Below are positions 7,676 through 16,180 of a stretch of DNA of 16,255 nt, piece by piece (positions within the stretch are counted from its first letter, which is position 1; every line of letters starts with the position of its first letter). Position numbers and translations under genes: made by a program. The notes below the pieces were generated by a model that was given only the letters and a program-made list of their open reading frames with translations, was not told the origin of the DNA and made no database searches. The DNA is from Phoronis pallida. Its lineage: Eukaryota; Phoronida; Phoronidae. The DNA lies in contig JAOXYC010225348.1 in NCBI GenBank assembly GCA_028565715.1, positions 1 to 16,255 on the forward strand, written 5' to 3'.

Positions 7676-8670
7676 GAAGCCTACCTCAAACTGTCGATAA
7701 GAGAATCTATAGCTAAGCTCAATTGTAACTCAATAACCTAATATGTTTTAAGGTAAAGTGTTTATAAAAAAATTATATATTAGCACAATTATTTATTATC
7801 AATAAACGAAATTAAAACTATCAATGATCTTGTGAATCTTTTTAATCACTCAGATGCTGTCATTAATGTTTTCGCGCATGATCAATTAAGACTTTGAGAG
7901 AAAGGCTTAAGTCACAATATCTGACATAATATGTTTGTTTTAATACTTTTTCTATTTGCCTGCCATCCGCAGTATCATGGCCAGAGCCCGTTAGTCAGAA
8001 ACCAATTCCAATCAGTTTTACTCTCTTTAAAAAACGTTTGCACTCTCAATATTAACCGTACATTTGTATTAGCAACACTGTCCTACCTTTTGAAAAATAG
8101 ATGCCTTGTGAAATATTAATGATCGGTAATTCATTTGTTGCGTGGTGCATTAAAAACAGAATTATTCCCCCGTGTGTCCTCCATTTTTTTACCATGACAA
8201 TAAACCAACGCACGGGCGGTGTTATTGAGCGCTTTTACCCGCTACAATACATCACGGTTTCAGTGACAAGTTCCTAGTAGTCCTACTAGTCAAGTGCTGT
8301 AATGGACAATCTTGGGAATAATTAGCCAGAAGTACGCCTATAGCATTACCAACTATATACTACTAACTGCTAAAATATGGAGAAAAAAAAACCCAGTCTA
8401 GTTTGTTATTCATGATTTGTTTGAGTCGGGCGGCAATTAATAGTACATGATGTTTTGTAAAAGTATGGAACCTAATTAAGCTAACCGGTTTGTTAAAATG
8501 CCAGGTTTATATAAAGTAGGGGGGGGCTCTCATATACTCTCTGCCAGTGGACTGAAAACGGAACAATGAGTTTGACGACTATTAACACTAAATGTTTTAA
8601 AACAAAATCAGGGGAAAAACCATGCAAAACGCCTAAACCGTTTTTTTACAGTTTTTAGGCACAAAACTCT
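7676..8670. other. Intergenic sequence, no gene seen
   Basis: AT-rich with no convincing coding frame on either strand. A seven-G run lies near 8520. A few GC-richer words around 8170-8265 (cccccgtgtg, cgcacgggcggtg) may be the remains of a repeat element, but I could not define its borders. Confidence 0.7.
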
Positions 8671-8705
8671 GAAAACGTAAAAACTTTAAAAGTTTTTACG
8701 TTTTC
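8671..8705. repeat. 35-bp palindrome
   Basis: gaaaacgtaaaaact (8671-8685) and agtttttacgttttc (8691-8705) are exact 15-bp inverted copies around a 5-base centre. It directly abuts a diverged copy of the fold-back arm that follows (8701-8839) and may be the edge of that repeat family. Confidence 0.85.
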
Positions 8706-8839
8706 ATCGCCGGGCGTCTTGTTTTCACAGTTGAAGAAAAATATAATAATTTTATACGATCCAAAAAAAGCCAGGACAACTGTTGGAACAGTAATCATTC
8801 AACCATTGGATTTATGAATAAAGAAATGGCAATTTGATG
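8701..8839. repeat. Diverged extra copy of the fold-back arm
   Basis: The order ttttcatcg-cgg-gcg...gttttcaca...gaagaa...tttatgaa.aaa...ggcaattt recurs in the same direction at about 9733-9838 and inverted at about 10400-10505. Identity is moderate, so this is an older copy of the same repeat family, in the same orientation as the left arm of the large fold-back. Confidence 0.6.
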
Positions 8840-10711
8840 TACTCCTCAACAAAAGTTTTTCCTACAGCCATATAAAAATTAACAATAATTACTGAATCCG
8901 CTGTCAAAGATTGCTTGTTGAGAAAGTGAATGATGCAAGTCAATTGTATATTCAGGTTGATTTATGCTTTTTGCCGGTTCCAACGTTTTCGCCGGGTTCT
9001 TATGATCAATCAATACAAAGCTCATTTGGTCTTCTTTCCAGAAATATTCACCAATGCTCAGTGATAGAGGTGAATAATTATTTTGTAAATTCCCGTTGGT
9101 CCACCACATGTTGAACATCGTCACGGTTTTAGCCGATTTTGGAACACGGCAGAAGAGATTAATATGACACCTACTGTGAACATTACACCAGCACATGTTT
9201 GAGAAAGATCAACGAATATAAAGTTAAATCATATTTTTTATTACATTTGGCATATATGCAGAAAGTTGGCACGTCAGGCCAAACTATTAAAATTCTGCAA
9301 CAATTTATTTTACACCCAACCTACAAATGAAATGTTCGATGACAGCCGGGGAAATTATTTTTGATTCGAAACAAGGTATGCCTGAAAAAGGGGTAAGTTA
9401 AAGATACTCTCTCTGCATTGGTCCAAATTCGGCGAACACAAATCAACTAGAAATTTTGTGTACGAGTAGGGCCTGCTTTGTTGAACACCTAATCCCCGCA
9501 CTTAAGCTCACTCGCACCTGCCCGGCGGCCGGGCCCGGCGGTCAGATGAATTTTTTTACTCGGAGTAAAAATATTCAAAAACTTCTATAAATGGGTGATA
9601 TGAGAACTTTCGCTTAAAACCTAGTCTGACCAGGTTTTGACTTTTTATCGGATACAAAGCTCTCAAATCACTCCTTTTTTTACTCCATTATGCAATCCAA
9701 GCTACACTAGTCAAAAAAGTATGGAATATTTTTTCATCGGCGTTGCGTTTTCACATTTCAAGAAGGATAGAAAAAGCGTTTGATGATTGTTAAAACTGGT
9801 CCTTTATGAACAAATTAAAGGCAATTTTATAAATTTTTGAAAAGAAATCATGGAATTATGACGTTTCAAAAATGAGAGCTGAAGAAAACAAAATGACATT
9901 TGAGTTCTTTTCATAAAAGTTCGGAATATCTCATTATAATTTTGATTTTTGTAAACAAAAAGCTAAAATATGTCATTATTCTTTAAGAAAAATTATTTAC
10001 TATAACGATGAACCTATTTTGGAGTAATTTCATTGAAATTTTTTTTTGAATTTATTTTATGACTGTTTTAATAAGAGCAGTCTGTTGTGTTTTAATTCAG
10101 TACTGGCTTTGCTTCAAAATATCATTTACTTATCTCATTAAACTGAAAAATATCGTAACTCAAATAATTTTCAATGAAATTTCATCAAAATACCTTTATT
10201 TTAAAGATAAATAATAGTTCTTTCGAAATAATGACACCGTATTTGAGCTTTCTATTCTACAAAAATGAAAATATTGATTAGGAAATTTAGTCAAATATGC
10301 CATATTCTATTGAAACGACTCGAATGTCTTTTTTTTCTTCACCTCTCATCTTTCAAACGTCATCGGTGATTTCAGTCCTGATTTCTTTTCACTGAAAAAA
10401 TTATCAAATTGCTTTCATTTTGTTCATAAAAAACAATGTTTCTACAATCATTAAACTTTTTTTCTGTCCTTCTTGAATGTGAAAATACGACGCCGATGAA
10501 AAAAATATTCGATACTTTTTTTGACTAGTGTAGATTAGTGTTCTTAAACAATGAACTCGCCCGCACTTCGGCCTACGGTTGATTTGTGTTTTGATGCCGG
10601 GATTTGGACCAACACAGAGAGTAAGCTTTTCAACGGTATATGTCAAATCAATAAAAAGGTAATTGTAATATAGTTGATTGAAAAAAGTTTCCAAACTTTT
10701 GTTGAGGAGTA
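8840..10711. mobile_element. 1.87-kb interval bounded by 19-bp inverted repeats
   Basis: tactcctcaacaaaagttt at 8840-8858 is exactly inverted at 10693-10711. The interval encloses the large fold-back (9398-10627) and a segment with short frames on both strands at about 8880-9200 that I do not regard as genes. The whole could be a non-autonomous DNA transposon with these ends, or a nest of insertions. No transposase frame is visible. Confidence 0.5.
9398..10627. mobile_element. Large imperfect fold-back element
   Basis: The left half (from about 9398) reappears inverted in the right half (to about 10627). Matching blocks include ctctctgcattggtccaaat against attggt-type ccaacacagagag, and acactagtcaaaaaagtat (9696-9714) against its inverted copy near 10515-10533. 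Others are ttttcatcggcgt.g.gttttcacat, tttatgaacaaa, and tttcattgaaatt near the centre. The centre is about 10060-10160. The arms are 400-600 bp with many substitutions and small gaps, so the element is old. It contains no plausible coding sequence and fits a fold-back or MITE-type DNA element. Confidence 0.75.
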
Positions 10712-10719
10712 GGCCTATA

Positions 10720-11384
10720 TACAGGGTGTCCCATAAGTAATGATACCCAACTTTGGTCTCTTATAAAAAAATAATTTTCAAATTGCTTATAAAGTTACAC
10801 CAATTGGTTATACACGAAATGAATATCCAACCTTTAGTATACGTCATTTCCAAAAAAATAATCAAGATATTTTGAAAATTGTAATTTTTGTGAACATTTG
10901 AAATTTGCTAGTCGAAAACTGCTTTGACCACTTTCCCCTTTGAAATACATGTAAACGCTGAAAAGTTTGATTTTCGTTTTTCAAAACTTATATACATGCA
11001 CTGAATGTTTTTAACTTCAATATCAACTGTTACAACTGGCCGCCGTCGATTGCAATGATGCTTATCGAACAAAAGGAATAAAATTGAAGCTAAAAATACT
11101 TTACCTTATAGTTTATTCATTTTTTAAAAAAAAAATTTGTCGATAATGAAGTTGCAGTTGGCCGTTTACATGTATTTCAAATGGAAAAAGTGGTCAAAAC
11201 GATTTTTGAGTATGAAATTTCAGTCAAATGTTCAGTTCACAAAAATTACAATTTTCAAAATATCTCGATTTTTTTTGACAAATATGCAATTCAAGTAACT
11301 TTGATAAGCATTTATTTGAAATTAATATTTTTATTGGAGACCAAATTTGGATTTTAGGGCCTATTACTTATGGGACACCCTGTA
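10720..11384. mobile_element. TA-flanked mariner/Tc1-type MITE, fold-back form
   Basis: The ends cagggtgtcccataagtaat (10722-10741) and their exact inverse (11363-11382) are flanked by TA on both sides (10720-10721, 11383-11384), the target duplication of Tc1/mariner elements. The 661-bp body is itself an imperfect inverted repeat. For example gatattttgaaaattgtaat near 10866 is inverted near 11240, and aaatacatgtaaacg near 10944 is inverted near 11163. There is no transposase. CAGGGTG-type ends are known from many animal mariner-like elements. It lies nine bases after the end repeat at 10711. Confidence 0.88.
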
Positions 11385-11890
11385 GAACGAAAAGGAAGAC
11401 GACAGGCCGCAATGAAATGATGTTCATGTCAAGTTAAAGCCTTTTGACGTTTGGTGAAGTTATGCGTTAACAAGTTTTACAACTCTACCTTGGACAGGGT
11501 AATAAAACTGTTTATTTAACCAAGGTCACGGACTAGTGCAGTTGTACTCTCTTAATAGTGCAGAACACGCTTAAAATTTTATGAGGGGATTAGGGCAGTG
11601 ATAAACATCTTTCACTGTGTACTGATGGTATCTGTTCCCTGCCTAATACGATTATATAACCCATACCTCCTATGAGAGTTGTGGGTTGGAGAGCAAAAGG
11701 AAATGCAATTACATGTAATTTTTTGCCCTTGGCCCCATTACGGGGCTGTAAACTAAAAAAAATGTTTGAAATAGAGATGTATATTATCAGTGGAGGAATA
11801 GTCGATTTTGCACGCATACTCTTTGTTGAACAAAGGAGGGCATATTACAAATATCGAAATTAACACAATATCTTTCAGTGAACTAGGCCT
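11385..11890. other. Intergenic sequence, no gene seen
   Basis: No supported gene. Short complementary frames at about 11590-11860 overlap each other on opposite strands and do not resemble a protein. A 14-bp palindrome aattacatgtaatt lies at about 11707-11720, and an A-run follows ggggctgtaaact at 11743-11761; these could belong to an unidentified repeat. Confidence 0.65.
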
Positions 11891-12057
11891 ATACTGAGAA
11901 ATTCATTCGGAACACCGCGCCCCCTTGTACTGCAAGATAATTTGCCGTTCCGGAAATTGCCGAGATGTTCCGAATGTGAGAAATTAAAATGCGCTTTGAG
12001 AGCTTTTGATGTTCGCCAACAGGAGGCACCAAACAGGAAGTAAAGCGACGTCTCGTG
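11890..12057 (+). promoter_or_regulatory. Probable STX17 promoter
   Basis: GC-richer than the flanks and without TATA. It carries ETS-type sites CCGGAA (11950-11955) and CAGGAAGT (12034-12041), typical of housekeeping promoters. An exact 11-bp inverted pair cattcggaaca (11904-11914) / tgttccgaatg (11966-11976) surrounds the first ETS site. The transcription start is not visible from sequence. Confidence 0.5.
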
Positions 12058-12232
12058 GTAAGTTCTGCAGAATGTTTACAAACAAAAGAACGTTTTCCTC
12101 AACTGATCACAATATTGCGAGTTTTTTAGCATCTAACCATGTTCCAAATCCATTAAAACATTGAGAGGTTTGTCAACGATTAGCACATAGTGTTACAGAC
12201 TGATTTACGAGGTAGCAAACTCAACGACACAG
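12042..12232 (+). other. STX17: Candidate STX17 5'UTR exon
   Basis: Because the first coding exon begins at a good acceptor (13064) only 18 bases before the ATG, a leader exon must lie upstream. Two donors fit: cgtg|gtaagt after 12057 and acacag|gtgagc after 12232. The interval has no long open frame. Which donor is used, and where the exon starts, cannot be decided here. Confidence 0.4.
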
Positions 12233-13063
12233 GTGAGCTGATTGTCTCGGTCTGTAATCATTTTGTTGATTGTTTTTTTTTTCATTCTTGGTTATATGAC
12301 AGTTATGTTATACTTTTAGTTTCCGTGTTCAATATGTTTGTTTTGCAATGATCCATCGTTGTCAGTAGGTTATCGCCAATAAGCTCAACCACTTACCAGG
12401 CACAGTTTGTTTATATTTGACAATGGATTCTCCTCTTGACTTGATTGAAAACGTGTGTGTAGCCTAAAATTTTCAATTTTGACTTCAATTTTGTATCTTC
12501 TAAATCTGGCATATGCACTGGTCCTGCTGATCTGCTGATATGGGTGGTTGTTTTTAATTTACAAGTTCAACTGTCCAAAGCCAAGAGATCCTCTGTGAGT
12601 GTGTTGATGTTAGTCTTGTGGGTCAGTGGAACATCAAAATACCTTCACTGCTTCACTTCTTCCAGAAACTATCAATAAATCATTCTCCATTCCATGTAAA
12701 GTTTTGTGCACGATGTAGGAATTTTACCGCAAACTAACATTGAATAGCGATCCCTCGTTTACTACCTGTTATTCAGTCAATTAAAACACATCGTCCTTTT
12801 TGTCTAAAAAATCAGAAAGTGGACTAATGCAATAATTTGTAAATTAATTTTACTCTGCAACGTCATGCACTGCAATGCGAGCAACCATTCCTACATTGTT
12901 GCGCGTTGTATGAATTCCTACATCGCGCAGCGCATTGTAGACATATTCCTACATTGCGCAAAATTCCTACATCGCGCGGAACATAAGCATTAATGTATGA
13001 CCTGATGACTTATTATTTTGTGTACAGTAACATATGTCATTTGATTTCAATGTTTCTTTTCAG
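12233..13063 (+). other. Probable STX17 leader intron
   Basis: Sequence between the candidate leader donor (gtgagc) and the acceptor tgtttcttttcag. It holds no gene. Near its 3' end is the attcctacat repeat cluster listed separately. Confidence 0.5.
12887..12979. repeat. Cluster of attcctacat-[CT]GCGCA units
   Basis: attcctacat begins at 12887, 12914, 12945 and 12963, each followed by a GC-rich tgcgc/cgcgc word. Inverted forms (gcgcattgtag, tgcgcgttgta) alternate with them, so neighbouring units can pair: tgcgcgttgtatgaatt matches the inverse of aattcctacatcgcgca at 15 of 17 bases. CpG-rich words stand out against the AT-rich intron. Confidence 0.75.
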
Positions 13064-13070
13064 TGATTAA

Positions 13071-13079
13071 ATGCCGTGA
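13071..13079 (+). promoter_or_regulatory. Two-codon upstream ORF before the STX17 start
   Basis: ATG CCG TGA (Met-Pro-stop) lies in the coding exon and ends two bases before the STX17 ATG at 13082. Ribosomes that use it would have to reinitiate or leak past it, so it could lower STX17 translation. Its presence is seen directly; its effect is inference. Confidence 0.6.
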
Positions 13080-13081
13080 CT

Positions 13082-13216
13082 ATGGCTGCTGCCAATGGTA
13101 GTGCCAGTACACCGAAGTACACATTATCACAGATAAGCCACACAGTTGACAGATTCATTAAAGTACTGAAGATTGACACTGAGCGACTTGAACAACACAA
13201 GACTCATATCCACAAG
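13082..13216 (+). CDS. STX17: STX17 exon 1 (coding): N-terminus of the Habc-like domain
   Basis: The acceptor tttcttttcag ends at 13063. The ATG at 13082 starts MAAANGSASTPKYTLSQ and the exon ends HIHK at AAG|gtgtgt, phase 0. A GTG six bases upstream is in frame but has no reason to be the start. The 45 residues start with a short Ala/Ser leader before the first helix. Confidence 0.87.
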
Positions 13217-15515
13217 GTGTGTATGTTTGGGTTACAGGCTTACAGCCCTTTATTCCAACAGCTCTATGTTCCGACAGCTCTAGTGTCGGAACAGAGAGCT
13301 GTCAGAATATAGCCTAGAGATGTCAGAACATAGAACCTTTTTGAAAAATAAAAAAGGTTTTATGTTCCAAAAATGTACATTTTGTTCAAAATATAGAGCT
13401 GTGGGAATATAGAACTGCTGGAACATAGAGCTGTAGTAATATAGAGCTGTGGGAGCATAGAACTGTCGGAACATAGAGCAGTCCCGTATGTTTGTAAGCA
13501 TACAATTGTAGACCAACCAACCACATCTGGTTCAAAAGCAGGTATTCAGTATCCCAATCAAGGAGATTCCAAGTTGTAGGCCATCTGGTTTTCAAATCTG
13601 GGTGACAGCACTTTAATGTGTTTATTTAGTATCAAAAGACCAGAGACTCACAGCTTATCCAGTAGACTTGGCAGCCCAGTAATTGGGATGGGTCTATACC
13701 TTGTTGTTTTCTAGTAAATCACATTATAGGGTTAACACACCTTTTTTGCACTTAACTTTCCCCGCAATGAAAATTTATGTCTATTTTTTATGATGGTTCC
13801 ATTGTCAAACTCTTGATTTCAACTTATTAAAAAACAATAACATTTCACATGTTTTGCTGACCGGTGGTTGAGCCTTCTTTTAACTCCCACGAACAGTACA
13901 TTGGCATTGTATATTTTGGAATTTGAAAATATTTCTGACCCGTCATAGGAATCGAACCCGAGGTAGCTTGCATTCTAGTCAAGTGCTCTAGGCTGAGCTA
14001 ACAAGACAGCCATGGCACTCGGAATAGCAAATTCATCAGATTCATGTATATTGCAACTTTTTGTCATTGTGAGGAATCCCGTTTATAGATATATTTTGTA
14101 GAGTAAAAACCCAAACAGTTTCGCCTCTAGGTTTACCCAGTGACCAAGCCTAATATTTAGAGGCGAAACTGTTTGGGTTTTTAATCTACAAAATATATAT
14201 CTTTTATACCGGTTTCGTCATTTACATTGTTTTTATCTACTTTTATAATTTAACATGTTAATTAATATGGTATATATATTTTATCTCTCAGTACAAGGTT
14301 CTTGAAGACTGGTTGTTACTGAACAAAGAACAGATAAATGCATCACGCAGTGTTCAACAGTTGAAATCAAATATACAAGAACTCAGTAACACCCGACGAC
14401 AAATAAGAGAGTGTGACCAACCTCTCTTTGATAAAAAAGTAGAAAAGGTCCAATCAGATGCCCAGACTGCAATAGTTGAGTTGTTGGATTTACGTGGATG
14501 TACAAACTTCCTCATTCCTCAAGATGGTATGTATACAAATAGTAAAAGTGATAGATTTATTAACATTTCAACACAACTGGCAGTACAAATGACTTCCATT
14601 CTTTGGGACCGCATGCTTTTAATCCAAATCATTCGAGTATAAAAGTTGTTGCTGTAAAGTCAAAAGATTTTTAATTAAAAGGTAGCTTGTAATTAGGAAA
14701 ACTTAAAAGAGTCAATATTTTCAAGTCCCTGTTTAATTAGACATACTATAAGAAGTTGATGCTTTTTTGTGAAACTGAGTAAACTGGACACCAAATCTAT
14801 CTTCAAATCTTATTTAGACCATGACTCAAGTGAACCAACAAAACTCCAAAATACAGGGTTGTCCAACGAATGGCTGACTGATGACTGTCCTGATGAGGAT
14901 TCTGAAAAACAATTTTTTAACCTTGATGAACATGGTGGTGCGGACAAACAACAACAGGTGGCAGTGCAAGAACACATGTTGGAAGAACAACGTCTGGCTG
15001 AAGAATCATGGGAAAACTTAAGACAGGTAATCATGGGTAATCTGTTCATCGCACAAGATGGAACCAGACATGTTTATACTTCTCTTCAAAATATCAAAGG
15101 TTAACTGGTTTGATCATTCAGTTCAAAGTCTTTTCGCCTCTCTGCTAATTTGTTTTGTATTGACACAGCTAGGGCTCATAAGGAGTTTTGCGATTGTTTG
15201 TCTGCTCAAATTGGTATGGATCGCATGGGTCTAAGTTTAATACAAAATCAGTAACCCAGGCATGTATAGAAAAGAAATATGCGGCACCTTCATACGCTTT
15301 ATCATGATTTTTTGTAACTTTTTCATAAGTTTCCGCCCTATGAGCGCCAAAACAGTATCAATGTATTTTATGAGTGACTCACAATAAACATTTATGATTT
15401 ATAATTTATTTTGCATACTCATCACTTATTGATATTTGATATTACTAAATCTTATATTTTTCAGAGTTGTGAAGACTTGAACGAGACCTTTGAAATGCTT
15501 TCACGGCTTGTGCAT
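13082..15515 (+). CDS. STX17: STX17 syntaxin 17, autophagosomal Qa-SNARE (5' part, four exons)
   Basis: The coding exons are 13082-13216, 14292-14526, 14818-15026 and 15465-15515, giving 210 residues in frame. The N-terminal half resembles the human syntaxin 17 helical domain: RFIKVLKIDTERLEQHKTHI matches RFIK/KFIK...DLERLRKHQINI, and INASRSVQQLKSNIQEL matches INAGRTVQQLRSNIREI. The WENL...DLNETFEMLSRLVH block aligns without gaps to human WETL...IELSQLVTDFSLLVN at the start of the SNARE motif. STX17 is recruited to closed autophagosomes and pairs with SNAP29 and VAMP8 for fusion with lysosomes. The last half of the SNARE motif and the two-helix membrane hairpin are beyond the window, so the gene is partial. 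The acidic linker (about residues 124-185) is poorly conserved. Recognition is from remembered sequence, not a search. Confidence 0.88.
13253..13484. repeat. 16-bp minisatellite with inverted start and internal stem-loop
   Basis: From 13393 the unit atagarctgtsggaay runs 5.6 times with an exact 16-bp period (starts at 13393, 13409, 13425, 13441, 13457, 13473). At 13253-13283 two units occur in the opposite direction, followed by forward units to about 13336. Between them gaacatagaaccttttt (13326-13342) is inverted at 13351-13367 with one mismatch. The block begins 36 bases after the exon donor. Confidence 0.88.
13936..14011 (-). repeat. tRNA-like sequence (tRNA-derived SINE head or tRNA pseudogene)
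   Basis: Read on the minus strand it has an A-box-like tagctcagcctag (13988-14000), a B-box gggttcgattcc (13948-13959) and between them a loop ctagaat in an imperfect stem, which would put AGA in the anticodon place. The length, 76 nt, is that of a tRNA. The acceptor and T stems are poorly paired, so it is more likely a tRNA-derived SINE fragment or decayed pseudogene than a working tRNA gene. Confidence 0.6.
14083..14207. mobile_element. Hairpin MITE-like element with about 48-bp arms
   Basis: The left arm (14083-14130, containing attttgtagagtaaaaaccc and cagtttcgcctct) is inverted in the right arm (14157-14207, containing agaggcgaaactg and gtttttaatctacaaaat) with only a few differences. 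The loop is about 26 bp. It lies 72 bases after the tRNA-like sequence and 85 bases before a coding exon. Confidence 0.82.
14292..14526 (+). CDS. STX17: STX17 exon 2 (coding): helical N-domain
   Basis: The acceptor ttatctctcag precedes TAC AAG GTT CTT GAA. It encodes 78 residues including the best conserved block INASRSVQQLKSNIQEL and then FDKKVEKVQSDAQTAIVELLDL, both predicted helical. It ends CAA GAT G|gtatgt in phase 1. Reading on without splicing would stop near 14640. Confidence 0.88.
14527..14817 (+). other. STX17 intron (no gene seen)
   Basis: The 291-bp intron runs from gtatgt to cttatttag; its 3' border depends on the acceptor choice described for the following exon. AT-rich, with no feature. 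Confidence 0.65.
14818..15026 (+). CDS. STX17: STX17 exon 3 (coding): acidic linker and LIR motif
   Basis: I chose the acceptor caaatcttatttag|ac because its phase (G|AC, Asp) fits the preceding gtatgt donor. The frame is also open upstream to 14769, and an alternative acceptor at 14779 would need a different, weaker donor, so the start of this exon is the least certain border. It encodes an acidic linker (NEWLTDDCPDEDSEKQFF, a Gln-rich run, EEQRLAEES) and then WENLRQ at CAG|gtaatc. WENL (15009-15020) matches the human WETL that binds LC3/GABARAP. Confidence 0.75.
15027..15464 (+). other. STX17 intron (no gene seen)
   Basis: The 438-bp intron runs from gtaatc to tatttttcag. No repeat, RNA or coding feature recognised. 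Confidence 0.8.
15465..15515 (+). CDS. STX17: STX17 exon 4 (coding): first half of the SNARE motif
   Basis: The acceptor cttatatttttcag precedes AGT TGT GAA and the exon ends GTG CAT|gtaagt, a consensus donor. It encodes 17 residues, SCEDLNETFEMLSRLVH, which align with the minus layers of Qa-SNAREs (syntaxin-1 ELHDMFMDMAMLVE). The next residues in the family contain the zero-layer Gln, so the intron splits the SNARE motif just before it. Confidence 0.85.
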
Positions 15516-15588
15516 GTAAGTTGTTCTAAAACAATCATAGAATTCCTTTTGGCCAATGAGCTGCCATGTGTTAGTGCCAAAGTGCTCA

Positions 15589-15618
15589 TAGCTCAGTTGT
15601 TAGAGGGTGTTCGAGCCC
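15589..15618 (+). repeat. tRNA-promoter-like fragment (possible SINE remnant)
   Basis: tagctcagttg (15589-15599) resembles a tRNA A-box and tgttcgagccc (15608-15618) a B-box. They are far too close together for an intact tRNA, so this would be a deleted tRNA-derived repeat. Chance resemblance cannot be excluded. Confidence 0.35.
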
Positions 15619-16180
15619 AGACATGTGCTTCCTACTGGGCTAGGATAGGATGGTATTGTGACCCTTTCGAGAATATCGCTCACCTGCTGTATACTCCCCG
15701 GGGAGTTGAAATGGTACCTTAGTGAACCAATACGTAGCCTGGGTAATGATGATAACTACATGTTAGTTTGGTTTTCATTAATTTATTAAGCTTCAAAAAC
15801 ATCCCAAAACATGATGGTGTATTATTGGACAACACTTAATATTAGCAAATAATGCAACTTTTAAATGGTTTTGATTGTGTCAAGTTTTTTGGTTTGAGTT
15901 GAATCTTTAAATTTGTCCGAACACGTGTTCAAATTGTCTATCGGTCTCAATGAATTGTCAACACTGACAAACATGATCAGGTTATCTACTGTTACTTATT
16001 AGAACGCCAATTTAATAGAAGATAAAGGTACTTTGGAAAATGAACACTTTTTTAAGGAAACCAGACAAAATGCCCTAATATTAAAGTTTAAAACATTTTA
16101 AAACCTTTAACTTTTGAATAATGACGTTCAAGTCCCTCCCTTACTAGTATTAAAATATTGCTAGGTAGCAATGCGTGCCT

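Larger units (their letters stand above)
13217..14291 (+). other. STX17 intron rich in repeats
   Basis: The 1,075-bp intron runs from gtgtgt to ctctcag. It holds a 16-bp minisatellite, a tRNA-like sequence on the minus strand and a 125-bp hairpin, all listed separately. The part between about 13490 and 13930 shows nothing else. Confidence 0.8.

Noticed and set aside
8879-9196. 105-codon open frame on the minus strand with plausible-looking composition, and a 67-codon frame opposite
   Set aside because: It lies inside the repeat-bounded interval, overlaps a frame on the other strand, has no recognisable domain and no promoter; more likely chance within a repeat. A protein search of the minus frame would settle it.
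10404-10694. 96-codon minus-strand frame as a transposase remnant
   Set aside because: It is simply the fold-back arm read through; no DDE-type motif or helix-turn-helix is visible.
8879-11384. A virus-derived or retroelement coding region in the intergenic repeats
   Set aside because: No reverse transcriptase, integrase, capsid or long terminal repeat pattern could be seen; the repeats are inverted, not direct.
13253-13484. CRISPR-like array
   Set aside because: Units are adjacent without unique spacers and the context is an animal intron; it is a minisatellite.
13280-13595. Minus-strand frames with repeated peptide-like units
   Set aside because: The repetition comes from the 16-bp minisatellite read through; not a gene.
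13936-14011. Functional tRNA-Ser(AGA) gene on the minus strand
   Set aside because: Acceptor and T stems pair poorly, and a serine tRNA should have a long variable arm, which is absent.
15516-15722. Reading frame continuing past the STX17 donor to a stop
   Set aside because: The consensus donor gtaagt at 15516, loss of syntaxin similarity directly after it, and tRNA-like words inside show it is intron.
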